Below, one piece after another: positions 1 through 10,836 of a DNA stretch of 64,000 bases. The number at the start of each line of letters is the position of its first letter. Positions within the stretch are counted from its first letter, which is position 1. The stretch spans positions 72,478,908 through 72,542,907 of the forward strand of contig OY744606.1 of the NCBI GenBank assembly GCA_963556255.1. The letters are read 5' to 3'. The stretch is from Allolobophora icterica (Eukaryota > Annelida > Clitellata > Crassiclitellata > Lumbricidae). Below the pieces are notes generated by a model. It worked only from the letters and a program-made list of their open reading frames with translations, did no database searches and had not been told where the DNA came from. The position numbers and the translations under genes are program-made.

Positions 1-60
1 TAGAGCGAGGGACAAGATGGTCGAGCCGAGCCGAACAGCGAAAGGGCCGGGAGAAGCAGC

Positions 61-496
61 CAGTGGCGTCTACCAATGGTGGAGTGTGAACGATCTCCAT
101 CGAACTTCAGAAGTGGGGGGGGGTTTGACATATTTTGACTGAAAGTGGGGGGTTGCAATTTTTCAAGATAGCAAAAATAATAAAATCCCAAAAAGGTCCA
201 AAAAATTTTTTCGCGCGTACTTTGACTCTCTTTGGGCACTCTCAGGCTAGACGTAAACTCAGCGTCCTATTACAGTAGCAAACATTCGGCTAAGTCGTCC
301 ATTAATTCTTTAATCTGTAGGTCTACCTGTCTCATAATGACTGACTAATTCGTTTATTTCACGACGCCATCGTATCAAAGATGATTGGCGTCTCTCCCAC
401 TGCAGAATCTCTGAAAACACCAAAATGTGTATTTCGGACGGAAAATTTGGGGGGGGGTTGATTCTCCATTTACCATTGGGGGGTTAGACGCCACTG
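61..496. mobile_element. Non-autonomous hAT-like element (436 bp) with 8-bp target duplication
   Basis: The ends are CAGTGGCGTCTA.. at 61 and the inverse ..TAGACGCCACTG at 496. The flanking 8 bp GAAGCAGC occur at 53-60 and again at 497-504, an exact target duplication as expected for hAT superfamily insertion. The subterminal DNA is rich in G runs. No transposase is present. It lies inside the older LINE fragment. Confidence 0.9.
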
Positions 497-1535
497 GAAG
501 CAGCTGAGATAGACCGACGAATAGAGTCACGTAGATACTTTGGGGCTTGACCTAGGTATGATCTATGGAATATAGATAATAAAGAGAATTTTGAACCGAA
601 TGCGAGCAGAAATAGGAAGCCAGTGAAGGTGGTCCGACATATAGCTACAAATGTAAGAGAAGCGAGGAAGACGAGCGATCAACCAAGCAGCTGAATTAAG
701 GACCGATTGAAGGGCCAAAACAAATCACTGGGTCTTGGATGAGTTGAGAGTAAGCCAGTTTGAGGACATCCAAAGATGGAGATCCTGAAAGAGAGCATCA
801 ATAAGTCCAGTAAGGAAAGCTGTTTAGCTTGAGAGCCATGAACGTTAGCCTGGACATTGTCAGCATATAGGTGACAGTCGCCAATAATTTATTGCTTAGT
901 AAATATAGAAGGAATGTCCGCAGTATAATAAAGGATATACAAGAGTGGACTGAGCATAGATCCATGGGGAATTCACAGTAACCCATGGCGTTCTGGAATC
1001 ACCAAGGATGACCATTTGAGTGCGACCCGTAAGAGAGGACCAATACCAGAAGAGGGGAGACCCAGAAAGGCCAAATGAAGTCTCAAGACGCTGCAATAGG
1101 ATTTCATGATCATCCATGTAAAAGGCAGAGGAAACGTCAAAAAGAGCCAATAAAGTGATATTTTGCAATTTGTTTGTAGTTGTAATTGTAATTGACATGA
1201 GACCTATCTATGGCAGAGAGGCCTAGATGTCGGAGAGAAGCGCAGTTTCTGCAGAGTGATGTGTCCTAAAGCCAGACTGCCTGGGTGGACGAAGGCCAGA
1301 TTGTTCAAGATACGCAAGAAACTGCAAGGAAACGAGTCTCTCAAGGGTCTTGGAAAGAAAAGAAAGGTTAGAAATGGGTCGATAATTTTTGACAGACGTT
1401 GGGACAAGGTTACATTCTTTAGAGCAGGAAAGACAATGGTACGTTTTGCGAAGGAGGAAGAAGGACCTCAGAAATTGACCTATTAAAGAAATACAGTAAA
1501 AGCGGAACAATATCATCCAAAATATCTACACTGAT

Positions 1536-1669
1536 CATAGGCGTAGACTCGGGGGGGGGGGGAGCGGGGCGTGTGCCCCCAATAATTGAGGTGGACTGTA
1601 CACCCAATGCAACAGGTGTAGAGTGAATAACCAAAATTCCCCCATATTTTGGACAAGCTTACGCCAGTG
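1536..1669. mobile_element. GCGTAGACTC-family hAT-like MITE, copy 1 (134 bp)
   Basis: Starts CATAGGCGTAGACTC and ends TTACGCCAGTG. The 8-bp flanks are ACACTGAT (1528-1535) and ACAATGAT (1670-1677), one mismatch. A G run and AATAATTGAG follow the 5' end and TTTTGGACAAG precedes the 3' end. The same layout is seen at 10950 and 26055. Confidence 0.85.
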
Positions 1670-1761
1670 ACAATGATAAATGGCGGAAGAGGGTCAAGTT
1701 GACAGGATTTCAGTTTCGAGGAAGATAGAACTCGATGCCAATCTCGACCCAATGCTGCGAG

Positions 1762-2031
1762 CATAGGCTTGCTACATTGAGGCAAGAGGAGGCAGTTGCC
1801 TCCTCTTGGTTTTATAAATTTAAAAATGTTCCTTGGGTTATAGCCCTGCACCTGGATGTTGCCTCCTCTTGAACGCTCTTGAACGGTGAATCCTGACCCA
1901 AGACAAGAAATTTTAGAAGAAATCCCACAAAAAGGTCATAAAATTTTTTTACAGAATCTCCCTAAAAAAGGTCATCCAATTTTTTCAAGATTTTTTGTCT
2001 CCTCTTGAATTCGAGTCTGGCTACGCTCCTG
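1762..2031. mobile_element. hAT-like MITE (270 bp) with 8-bp target duplication
   Basis: Termini CATAGGCTTGCTAC and CTGGCTACGCTCCTG are imperfect inverted repeats. GCTGCGAG is duplicated exactly at 1754-1761 and 2032-2039. The interior has AAAAAGGTCAT-type repeats also present in the element at 22421. Confidence 0.85.
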
Positions 2032-2039
2032 GCTGCGAG

Positions 2040-2663
2040 TGTATCCGGAACCGTGACATCCCACACCAAGCAAAGTCCTCTGGACTACGGGAAAACGGTG
2101 ACTCCATCAGGCCGTTTGCCGTCATATCCGGAGAGGCTGTGTGGTGGGCTTTTTTGATAACCTATATTTTGGCTCTAGTGAAAGCTCGCCAAATCACGTC
2201 ATTGATCACACCATGCCTTCCCGCTCCTTCAAGGACCTGTCAGCCCCATTTTTAGCCGTGCAATCATCACACTCAGGAGACTGGCTTTATGCATTCTCTA
2301 TCACAGATTTAGGTTTACGGGTATCAGAGGAGATGCTAAGAATATATCAGCCGACATCCGGTTGGGAAATTTGTTATGTGAACGACGCACATGTAAATGC
2401 GGCGCGACTGTAGAACCCAATGGCCATCACGGATTCTCTTGGCTTAAAGTACACGTGAGATTAGTGACTGTCCCATTTTCTTTGCTTATGAGCCTTCTGC
2501 TCGATGGTAGGAGGTGCGTTCGATCTCGTGGACCACGATCTCGAAGCCTGCTCCACTGGTGGACCCGTGACGCTACAGCGATCGTGTAACGGTCTTGAAT
2601 GCTTCGAGTACCAGTAGTTGCCAGTATATCGTCACTACGAATGCCCAGGCCTCCGTTTCTCAC
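2040..2663. mobile_element. Scrambled LINE fragment with a PD-(D/E)XK-like nuclease region
   Basis: Three pieces of one type of non-LTR retrotransposon C-terminal region are visible but not collinear. On the plus strand, HSGDWLYAFSITDLGLRVSE and CKCGATVEPNGHHGFS are read at about 2260-2440. On the minus strand, a GGLGIRSDD piece is at about 2625-2663 and a GKRPDGVTVFP..LVWDVT piece (resembling the RPDG..WD.T nuclease motif) is at about 2040-2135. The middle piece is therefore inverted relative to its flanks. Stops occur throughout. Family assignment is from recalled motifs and is tentative. Confidence 0.5.
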
Positions 2664-3796
2664 AGGTAAAGATCCTCTAACACGTCATTGTTACTATCAA
2701 ATTATTAATATAATAATAATAACAACAGTAACAACAACAATAATAACATTAACAATAACAATATCAATAACAATATTAAATATAATATTGCAGTGCTTGC
2801 TTTCTAATAATTCATCGATTTGTTCAACCTGGAAACATTAACTCTTTTCTTCAGTCTTCCCCCAAACCCCATTCCTCGTCCAATGCCACGTAGCGGCGCT
2901 ATTATTAGCCATTGTAATTCCCAAATCAATGTTCTATCCTGATTCTAAAAAGACAGCATGTTGCAAGCAAAGCACAAGCCGGTTGCGAAAGACCGTGGTC
3001 GAATTCACAAACTAGATGTTCAGAGCATTAACGGCAGAACGTGAACATAATCACTTACAGTCTAGCAGAGGTGTTTAGTCTTCCGTAGGGAAAGACGTTT
3101 GCAATATTCCCGCAGTTACTGTAGACCTCAGACTTTCATTTTGTGCTTTCAAGGCAACCGATGGGTCGCCCATAGACCTATAGGCAAGATAGGCCACCTA
3201 GGTTGCCGATAGGCCTATTAAAGCCTACCAGTCTGTGCAGGCAGCCTTATTTGTGCAGGCCGTCGCGCATAGCCCTACACTGAAAGGCCTGGAAGTACAT
3301 TGCACGGAGAAGCGTGCCTATGCTTATACACATAGGCTGATCGTAATTGATCAACCATCCAGGCCTACGTAGATATTGCATGTAAACAAAAGATTATGCA
3401 TAGAATAGCGCTGAGGTCAGCGAACCGAATAATGTCGCCTTCTTGTCACCACAAAGATGGCGTACAAGATGGCGTTGAATGTATGCATTTATTTCATTAC
3501 ATTCAGGTTTCCATTGTAGGAGAATGCTAACCAAAGATTTCAATAAGTGACCCACTGAAAGAAATTTTGTCTTGCGCAGTGCGTGTCTCGGTCGCATGAT
3601 GCATTCTGGTATACCAAAATGCATCACGTGCCTTAAATACGCAGTTTCGTCATCAGTAGTTCATCTAGTTCCTTCTTAAAAACGTTGGTGCTGACTATGT
3701 ACACACGTATCTGGGTTTTTACAGAGCGCATTTTTTGAACCTATCTAATGCGCTGATCGGCTTGACTCTTATTTTTCATCACTGTACGCATATTCG
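2664..3796. other. Gene-free stretch with a short ATA/AAC simple repeat
   Basis: No exon or recognisable mobile element was seen. 2698-2790 is an impure AATAAT/AACAAT simple repeat. 3170-3330 is rich in AGGCCTA words, which recur across the whole window. The short open frames here show no family motif. Confidence 0.5.
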
Positions 3797-4730
3797 CAGT
3801 CTTGTTGTCCTCGAGACCAAGGTCTTGGTCTCGAGTGCACTCGAGTTCGTTTTTAAAAGTCTTGGTCTTGGTCTTGGTCTTGAGGTTCAAGGTCTTGGTC
3901 TTGGTCTTGGTCTTGAGGTTCAAGGTCTTGGTCTTGGTCTTGGTCTTGAGGTTCAAAGTCTTGGTCTTGGTTTTCCAAGACCAAGACCAAGACCGGCTGT
4001 CAACATGAACAGTCATTTAACAAAACTCAAGGATTTTAATAATTTATCCAATAATAACTAATAGAATTGCTTTAGTATTTACACGGTGTGAGTGAGGCTT
4101 TAGTGATGCTTTTGACATTTATTTTGACTTCCGGTTATTTACCATGGAATGATTTCAAAACAGACTCACAATTTGTACATTTACATCCGGTACTTGAAAA
4201 ACTGCTCTATGTGCCAGTGAATTCAGGACTGTAGAACGTATTTTCACATGGCAGAATTTTTCTGAGGCCCCAAGGGTCACGTCTTGGTCAGAAAATTCTG
4301 AGCGAATTGGTTTTTTAAAATGCAACAGGCATATGGAATAAGATTTCGCACGAAGGACTTTTGTAAATAGGCTACGAATTCGGAATTCTCTGCAGTCTGC
4401 ATTTGGAGTTGTTTTGTTTGAATAAAATAAAAGATTCGTGTTTTTATTAAAAGAGCGAGTAGTCTGACTTGACAATTTTTTAGTAAGGAATAGAAATCTG
4501 GATATGGTTGTGATTTTTGGGTATTGTTCTCGGTTTTGGTCTTGAGTTTCAAAGTCTTGGTCTTGGTCTTGAGGTTCAAGGTCTTGGTCTTGGTCTTGGT
4601 CTTGAGGTTCAAGGTCTTGGTCTTGGTCTTGGTCTTGAGGTTCAAGGTCTTGGTCTTGGTCTTGGTCTTGAGGTTCAAGGTCTTGGTCTTGGTCTTGGTC
4701 TTGAGGTTTAAGGTCTTGACAACAAGACTG
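3797..4730. mobile_element. hAT-like element (934 bp) with CTTGGT minisatellite near both ends
   Basis: The termini CAGTCTTGTTGTC (3797) and GACAACAAGACTG (ends 4730) are inverted. The 8-bp sequence CATATTCG is duplicated exactly at 3789-3796 and 4731-4738. Inside, arrays of CTTGGT hexamers punctuated by GAGGTTCAA lie near each end (about 3860-3975 and 4530-4715), both in the same orientation. The central 500 bp is unique, with no transposase. Confidence 0.88.
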
Positions 4731-4776
4731 CATATTCGTCATCGGTAACGCATACATTTTTAAAGCCAAGCGCAGG

Positions 4777-4780
4777 GTAG

Positions 4781-4820
<40 letters not shown>

Positions 4821-5035
4821 TTTTTTCTTTAATTAAGCGCCTGCAAACGCACTGCGCTGTACATGTACAATTGTACATGTTATGCGATAAACCTTAACTA
4901 CTAACAGAACAGACAGCAGTGTATTTTACACGGCGCAAATTGCAGCCTACAAAGCTGTCCGCCTACGGGACTCGATCTCTGTACCTCTCGCACTCTACGC
5001 CAGATCTTATCCAATGCGCTACTAGGCTGTACGCT
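4777..5035 (-). repeat. tRNA-derived SINE, copy 1 (minus strand)
   Basis: Read on the minus strand, the head has a box-A-like TAGCGCATTGGATAAG and a box-B-like ATCGAGTCCC (about 4965-5035). The body then ends in GCGCTTAATTAAAGAAAA followed by an ATT-type tail (4780-4820). A close copy with the same tail lies at 30907-31127, and a related tail at 8640-8762. The tRNA-like head plus trinucleotide tail is typical of SINEs. Confidence 0.8.
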
Positions 5036-5627
5036 ATTACAGGAGGCTGTGTACAGTCATGAAGCTAGTTGTTTAGGGATGTTGTAAGAAGCACAAGATC
5101 CTGTCGCCACGAGATAAATCTGTAGATAAATCTATTAGCAAATTTTTTTATAGCATTCGTAGAATTGATAGAATTTGTGTAATTTGACCGCAAACGCTTG
5201 CATTAACTGTGTCTTGATGTTATCAGACAACTGAGTCTTTCGTGCTATGTAGGCCTACTAGACCTGTATTCTTTCACGACAGAATCATAATCGTAACCGT
5301 AATCTCCAAAAATCTAAAGCGCCACTCGAAGGCAAAACGCAGGGAGGTACGATGTGTTAGAAGGGTGCAATTTGGTTAAATCAGCTGACTTGTAATTTGA
5401 AACTGCACGATTTAGTTAAAAAGGCAAAAACATGCTGAGTTGCCAACAACTATAATCTTCAGTCATGCATGAGCCGCATGATGGCGGTGAAAGGCGGGTC
5501 TCTAAATCTCACCGCAAGCTAAGCGCTTATAGCAAGCTCAGCACAAAATAGTGATTATGCGTATAAATAGATTGATGTATTGAACCGTTTAAGCAAATGC
5601 AAACAGCGCTGTTGATTTTGTGATGTA
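5036..5627. other. Unique intergenic sequence
   Basis: About 590 bp without a coding frame, repeat family or RNA gene that I can recognise. Confidence 0.4.
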
Positions 5628-5985
5628 ATCTTCCGTAGAACAAATGGCCATATTGAATACTTATCAAACAAAGGAATCATATTACGTCATATTACTATGG
5701 AATCATATTACGTCATATTATTATAATCTTCCGTATAGAACAAATGACCATATTGAATACTTATCAAACAAAGGAATCATATTACGTCATATTACTATGG
5801 AATCATATTACGTCATATTATTATAATCTTCCGTATAGAACAAATGACCATATTGAATACTTATCGAACAATATTATTGAATCATATTACGTCATATTAC
5901 TATGGAATCATATTACGTCATATTATTATAATCTTCCGTATAGAACAAATGACCATATTGAATACTTATCGAACAATGGAATCAT
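5628..5985. repeat. 100-bp tandem repeat, about 3.5 units
   Basis: A unit of about 100 bp starting AATCTTCCGTA, containing GACCATATTGAATACTTATC and two ATCATATTACGTCATATTA blocks, repeats at about 5628, 5726, 5826 and 5929. The last interval is slightly longer. Each unit has an internal subrepeat, so short in-frame ORFs arise with no coding meaning. Confidence 0.9.
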
Positions 5986-6190
5986 ATTATATCACTTCAC
6001 TGACGGAAACTAGGGGATTGTGGGAAAATCGCTGACAAACGTTCGCCGACGTTTTCGTGTTAATATATTAGATTAATCAAAGCTCTCAATTAGCAATGTA
6101 CAAATCATTGAAAATTGATTAATGAACGAAATGTGATTTATGTCAATGCAGAGCTAAGGTAAATAAATGGCGTTCCGGCAGATGAAATGG

Positions 6191-6564
6191 CAGGGCATAT
6201 TTTAACTGTATGACTAGTGGGACAAATGTCCCAGTAGTCTCAGGATTTGTCCCAGTAGTCAGACTGATTTGTCCCAGGCAATGTATGTATAAAGTACAAC
6301 TAGTGGGACAAATGTTGCAAGAATTGAAAGATTTGTCCCAGTAGTAAATCGAGAAAGGTATGACATCACCCCCTTGTTAGCCCCTTGTCATTGGTTGGGA
6401 GACCCGAGAAAAGTTGTAAAAGAAGGTGATGAATAAAAAAAAGGTCATCAACTTTTTTTCGAGATGAATTTGTAGAAAAAGTTGTAAGTTTGTGGAGATT
6501 AATTCTAAAAAAAGTTCTTGGCTGATTTTGTCCCTGTAGTCAAAATTCCTTAAAATATGCACTG
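6191..6564. mobile_element. hAT-like MITE (374 bp)
   Basis: Ends CAGGGCATATTTTAA and its inverse TTAAAATATGCACTG. The flanks TGAAATGG (6183-6190) and AGAAATGG (6565-6572) match at 7 of 8 bases. The interior repeats GGGACAAAT/TTTGTCCCAGTAGT blocks in both orientations. Confidence 0.8.
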
Positions 6565-6811
6565 AGAAATGGTAGTGTATACGAAAATATTAGAAGAAAT
6601 CTGGGACCGAATTACTGACTGTGCTAGCCTACGTAGGCAGCTAATGCCAAAAATTGAGTTCAGTAGCCTAACAGTGGACGCAGTAACAACTGATTGCCTT
6701 GAAAACAACGATTTTGTAATTTATAATAATCTGATATGTCTCTTAGCGCCACTCTAATGATGCTCAAGGCATTCATTAGTCGATGGTCGCTACTAATCAA
6801 ACTCCTTGAGC

Positions 6812-7100
6812 CATGGGCGGCGATCATGGGGGGGTCGAGGGGGACAAGCCGTCCCACCTTTAACATTGGGGGGGGACACGCCATGGATCGGAGCCCCACA
6901 TTCTGAAGAAACAGCAAAAAAATCATCAAATTGTTTTGCGCGTGAGCGCGAAAATTTTTCTTGTACCTTTTTTGACCAGATCAGTTCACGGCGATAAATA
7001 TTTTGTACCTCTTTTTTTACCAGATCAGTTCAAAACTCTTTTTTGACCAGATCAGTTAAAAAATGCCCTTCTCACCTGTCAAACAAGATCGCCGCTACTG
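6812..7100. mobile_element. hAT-like MITE (289 bp) with exact 8-bp target duplication
   Basis: Termini CATGGGCGGCGATC and GATCGCCGCTACTG are inverted. CCTTGAGC occurs at 6804-6811 and 7101-7108. The interior has G runs and three TTTTTTGACCAGATCAGTT-type subrepeats. Confidence 0.88.
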
Positions 7101-7129
7101 CCTTGAGCACACCAAATTCAAGGCGGAGT

Positions 7130-7330
7130 TCGGTCAAGAATCAAGAAGGGAATCCAAAAAGACGCGGAAACAGCCTACGGAGGAAGTAAATCCTGAAAGA
7201 GATGAGTTTTTAGTCGATATTTGAAGACAAAACCGATTTTGCAAAGCGAACGGTTGCCGAAAGGAAGTTCCAAAGTCTATGGGTCAGCGACAGAAGAGGC
7301 GAGACCTTCGAGTCCTTGTGCACGATACAG
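7130..7330 (-). mobile_element. LINE 3' coding remnant (minus strand)
   Basis: Minus-strand translation gives THRLWNFLSATVRFAKSV.., the Trp-Asn (LWN.LP) motif near the C terminus of L2/CR1-type reverse transcriptases. It is frameshifted and has stops. Confidence 0.6.
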
Positions 7331-7494
7331 TCAGATGAAGACAGACTGACAAATTATACCAATAAGTGGAAATTTTACTCAAGTTTAATCGAAGCAAGAA
7401 AAATGTAGTTAAGATATTAAAGATTTAGTTTAACTATATTTAACTACAATAAATGGTAGTTGTAGTCAGCAAGCCGAAATATTCGCATATATCG

Positions 7495-7880
7495 CATGCA
7501 TCCTAGATACGCTACACTGGCTTCCTGTTGTCGAGCGAATTTCCTTTAAGGTCATCTTTCTGGCTCGTGGGGCATACATCCCATACATCAGGGAGCTCTG
7601 TGTTTCAATTTCAAGTCAACCGGGTCGGTGGTCGTTGCGTTTGTTAGCCGTGCAGGTGTGCAAGTGCCACCCTTCGCACTTCAACTCGAGCTCGTCGTGC
7701 CTTCTCAAGTACTGGACCATCCTCCTGAAAAAGTCTTCCATTGCATTTATGTCCTGTTGCTTTCGACTCTGTGCAGCAAACAATTACAAACTGTCTTGAA
7801 ACGCACTTGTTTAGCTCAATCAAATAGCTATCTGCATGCAGCGCTTTTGTGAGCTACGGAAAGAGGCGATATAATAAGTG
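7495..7880 (+). mobile_element. LINE C-terminal fragment and 3' end (plus strand)
   Basis: Translation starts LDTLHWLPVVERISFKVIFL.., the common HWLP..ERI.FK motif of L2/CR1-like LINE C termini, then loses frame. The 3' part (CTCTGTGCAGCA.. to GCGATATAATAAGTG, about 7765-7880) resembles the LINE 3' end at 60490-60600, so it is a shared 3' UTR. Confidence 0.65.
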
Positions 7881-8280
7881 TACCGAATAGGGGATTATCA
7901 CTATTCGGCCGAATACGAATAATTGGACCAACTATTCGGCCGAATACGAATACGACGAGTGTAGAAAATAGGTCTACCGAAAAAGGTCAAAATTTCAAAT
8001 GTAAGCAAAAGTTTCAGTTCAGTAAATTTTAAAGTAAATAGTTAACTACATGTAATTTTTGCATCCTTCTGCCAGTCTGTGTAAACTAGGAATGGAACTG
8101 ATTTAACTAAACTTAGAAATTGTCACTTGCAGCTCAGTTAACGCATGAATGCTGCGTTAGCTTTCAAGAACGTTCCATGACCACTATTCGTATTCGGTCC
8201 GACCGCTACTATTCGGCCGAATACCGAATAGCTATTTGGCCCACTATTCGGCCCCGAAGCGAATGTTCGGTACAGTCGAT
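7880..8280. repeat. Inverted-repeat-rich element with TATTCGGCCGAATA palindromes
   Basis: Multiple copies of TATTCGGCCGAATA and ACTATTCGG lie at about 7898-7965 and 8185-8265. The ends GTGTACCGAATAG and CTATTCGG..TTCGGTACAGT are roughly inverted. The possible flanking duplication is poor (about 6 of 8), so the type is uncertain. A short palindrome (TGATGTAAAAGT / ACTTTTACATCA type) follows at 8317-8345. Confidence 0.45.
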
Positions 8281-8639
8281 ACATATGTTCGAAATGTCAT
8301 CCTTTGGCTTCAACCATGATGTAAAAGTCCCTTTTACATCATGGTTATCACGTCATTATGCGAAGGTTTTTCTGATTATATCATTGTGACGTCATATTAA
8401 CAGAGGCTGTTTGTAATTTTAAGTTTAGCTGCTAGGCTATTCAAGTCACGAGTAAATAGTTTTTGTTTAAAAACTAATTGTTTAGATAATTGAATTAACA
8501 ATTAAATTAACTGTTGTTTACGTTAACCGTGTACAGTGTTCTGATGATGTAGGCTAAACAGCGTTACCTTCAAGGACTGGGCTACGCAAACAAAGATTTT
8601 AACTGTGCTTAAAACTGTAGAACTGTTATCATGTGCTTC

Positions 8640-8762
8640 TACTGTATACATGTATGTAAGGCGCCCTGCGTGGCTGCCGTTTCTACTATACATATATGTA
8701 TGTTCACTGTACAGCGCAGTGCGGTTAGCAGGCGCTTAAATAAAGAAAAGATTATTATTATG
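8640..8762 (+). repeat. SINE 3' tail (plus strand)
   Basis: GTACAGCGCAGTGCGGTTAG followed by CAGGCGCTTAAATAAAGAAAAG and a TTATTA tail matches, inverted, the tails of the SINE copies at 4777 and 30907. The tRNA-like head is missing. Confidence 0.7.
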
Positions 8763-9098
8763 TTTGAAACCTAAATTAGTAGAATACTTAGTTCAGATAA
8801 ACACATTTCCGATGTAAGTTTTCTTAACTTGAAACAGGGAAAGTCATAAAATACTTATTTATTATTTATTTGCAAGCAGTTATTACGCACGCAGTAAAAA
8901 ATCTGATTCTTTCACCTCGTACCACAGATTTATACTGATTTATTCGTGTTTAATAATATTATATCGTTGTCACCAACTGTAATGATCAGTATATAATCAG
9001 GGTGACCTTGATAGCAGAACCTTATGCTCCTTATAGATTTACCTATTGGCACATTGCATGTGACTGTCTGGAAATGTATTTTGTTACATGGTGATCAA

Positions 9099-9243
9099 CA
9101 GTGGTTAAAGTGGTTTGGGTGAGCAGTGGGAACTCCAAAGAAGAGTTTTATTGGAACGCATTATGAGCAGTGGGAACGCAAGCAAGAATTTCGAGAGCAG
9201 TGGGAACGCCGTTCCCACACGTTCCCACCCACTTTAAACCCTG
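9099..9243. mobile_element. hAT-like MITE (145 bp)
   Basis: Ends CAGTGGTTAAAGTGG and CCACTTTAAACCCTG are inverted. GTGATCAA is duplicated exactly at 9091-9098 and 9244-9251. Three AGCAGTGGGAACGC subrepeats fill the middle. Confidence 0.88.
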
Positions 9244-9254
9244 GTGATCAATAG

Positions 9255-9490
9255 ATCTGAGGAGCGGAATCTGAATCGGTGGCGCAGAATTCTTAATCTG
9301 AGGTTGAAATCTTATCCAAAGGCAAAAATCTGAATCTAAACTGGAAATCTGAATTAAAGTGGAAATCTTAGTTAAAAGTGGAAATCTGAATCGAAGTGAA
9401 AATCTGAATTAAAATTAGAAATCTGAATTAATAGTAGAAATCTGAATTAAAAGTGTATATCTGAATTACGCGGGAATCTGAATCTGATGC
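9255..9490. repeat. Degenerate short tandem repeat (GAAATCTGAATTAAAAGTG-like)
   Basis: About a dozen imperfect repeats of an approximately 19-bp AT-rich unit containing ATCTGAAT. No coding potential. Confidence 0.7.
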
Positions 9491-10142
9491 ACAATTTTGT
9501 GGAAAGAGCATTGCAATTAATAGGCGCCCAATCATAAGCCTAACTAATTCTTATCTCGGGAATTTTGAATCGTTGCATAACCATAATCTCAGCAGATGCA
9601 TTGGAACTATCAATCTCCCACGTTTTCTCAAAGACAACATATAACATCGACGTGTCTCGAAAATATCTTTTAATAACTCTAATAACAAACGAATTACAAG
9701 CCCGGTAACTATGGCAATTATTCATCAAGTGAATTTTAAATTGTTCGATAAAACTGAATCAATGAAAAATTGTTAGTTCAACTGTAGGCCTAAGTCTAAA
9801 ATAGCGTGTTCTTCTGTAATAAATCCAACATAAAGCCAAACACTGAATTAAATGAACGGGACTTGTGTTGATAAGCTACGGTAACTCTTCAGTTGTTTAT
9901 GGCCGTATAAACCACACACATTTAGACCTCATATAGGTCTGTAAAGCTGTCATAACTGTAGACATCACAAACAGGGCCGTATACAAGTAGCGTATATTGT
10001 GCACACCTGTTAAAATTAACCCCGCGCATAAATAAATGGTCAATAAACAGGGAGGTTTGCAATTATTTATAAAAATATAATTATACCTGTACGAATTGTA
10101 GGCCTATTAGATAAATATTCACAATAGTTAAGTAATGAATAG
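9491..10142. other. Unique AT-rich sequence
   Basis: No exon, RNA or mobile element recognised in about 650 bp downstream (3') of the sacsin-like gene. Confidence 0.4.
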
Positions 10143-10400
10143 GGTGCTCAGTAGTGTGGTGGTTAGTGTGCTGGACTGTCAATCAAGAGGTCAGAGGTTC
10201 AAATCCCGCCAGTACAGAAAATTGGTTCGAGATTTCTGCTCCACCACCTCCTCCCCATAGTCAACTCAGCTATAATATGTACACTAATCGTACATTGTCG
10301 GTGTGAAGATGAGAAGGCGAGGGAGAGGACTGGCCACCTGTCATCATATGCCGAGGGTAAGAAAATGAAGTTGCTAACACTTTATACGGCAACCGTTGCC
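10143..10400 (+). repeat. tRNA-derived SINE (Asp-like head)
   Basis: 10155-10215 has a tRNA-like head: A-box-like TGGTGGTTAGTGTGCTGG, an anticodon-loop-like CTGTCAATC, and B-box-like AGGTTCAAATCCC. The acceptor arms do not pair, so it is not a tRNA gene. The body (CGTACATTGTCGG..GAAGGCGAGGGAGAGGAC..) recurs at 25164-25275. Confidence 0.78.
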
Positions 10401-10530
10401 AACCGACATAAGAAAGATATGAATCGTGCTTGCATCTGTGAAAAGTTCTGAAGCCCCTTTTGCTAAAATGTACAATAAAATATTAGCGATATGATTACCA
10501 TAACAACAATCTTGCTACTTTTGAAAGTTC

Positions 10531-10836
10531 TTAGTCTGTCGTGGTGTTTGCTTCAATCTTCTGTTCCGCCCATTCGACAATTTCCTTTGCTAGTTCACGT
10601 GCTTCAGATGCAGTTTCTTCAGTGAAGATTTCATGCGGAATTCGACTATATCCGGGATAACGCATAGCTGAGTGATTCGGCAGCAGTGCTTCGAGTTCTC
10701 GTACCGCCTCTAAGACCGAAGACGTGTTGACGTTTGGGCAGATTTCAAGTGATGAATATAAAGTTCTCAGATGATGAATGTAAAGCTGTTCACTGCTACT
10801 CAGAAAATTAACAGCTTTCAGAGCTTTTTCCGCTGC
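10531..10836 (-). CDS. Sacsin-like gene, last exon (second half of HEPN, stop)
   Basis: Acceptor TTTCGTTTCAG precedes GCAGCGGAAAAAGCT. The exon adds 101 residues beginning AAEKALKAV and ends TAA at 10533-10531. Joined in phase 0 to the previous exon it completes the HEPN hallmark [12 protein letters not shown]. Helical text with [10 protein letters not shown] and [14 protein letters not shown] follows, as in HEPN domains. Confidence 0.9.
   Translation of the reverse strand, partial: AAEKALKAVNFLSSSEQLYIHHLRTLYSSLEICPNVNTSSVLEAVRELEALLPNHSAMRYPGYSRIPHEIFTEETASEARELAKEIVEWAEQKIEANTTTD

Larger units (their letters stand above)
1..1753 (-). mobile_element. LINE (L2/CR1-like) reverse transcriptase fragment, decayed
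   Basis: The minus strand carries pieces of a non-LTR reverse transcriptase in successive frames, reading 5' to 3' from about 1750 down to 1. They include KSCQLDPLPP, then KNYRPISNLSFLSKTLERL with QSGFR..HSAETALL (about 1225-1500), then LFDVSSAF..DDHEILLQRL and LGDSRTPWVTV (about 990-1180), then a YADN-like relic of the catalytic box (about 840-900), and the [13 protein letters not shown]-type C-terminal motif near 560-620. Frameshifts and stops show it is dead. Two hAT-like MITEs (61-496 and 1536-1669) interrupt it, and the coding trace continues across each insertion. Confidence 0.8.

Noticed and set aside
7880..8280. Confident hAT call for the CGGCCGAATA-rich element
   Set aside because: Flanking duplication is only about 6 of 8 and its boundaries are uncertain, so it was listed only as an inverted-repeat-rich element.
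10155..10215. tRNA-Asp gene
   Set aside because: A and B boxes are present but acceptor and D arms do not pair, and the downstream body recurs elsewhere as a SINE.
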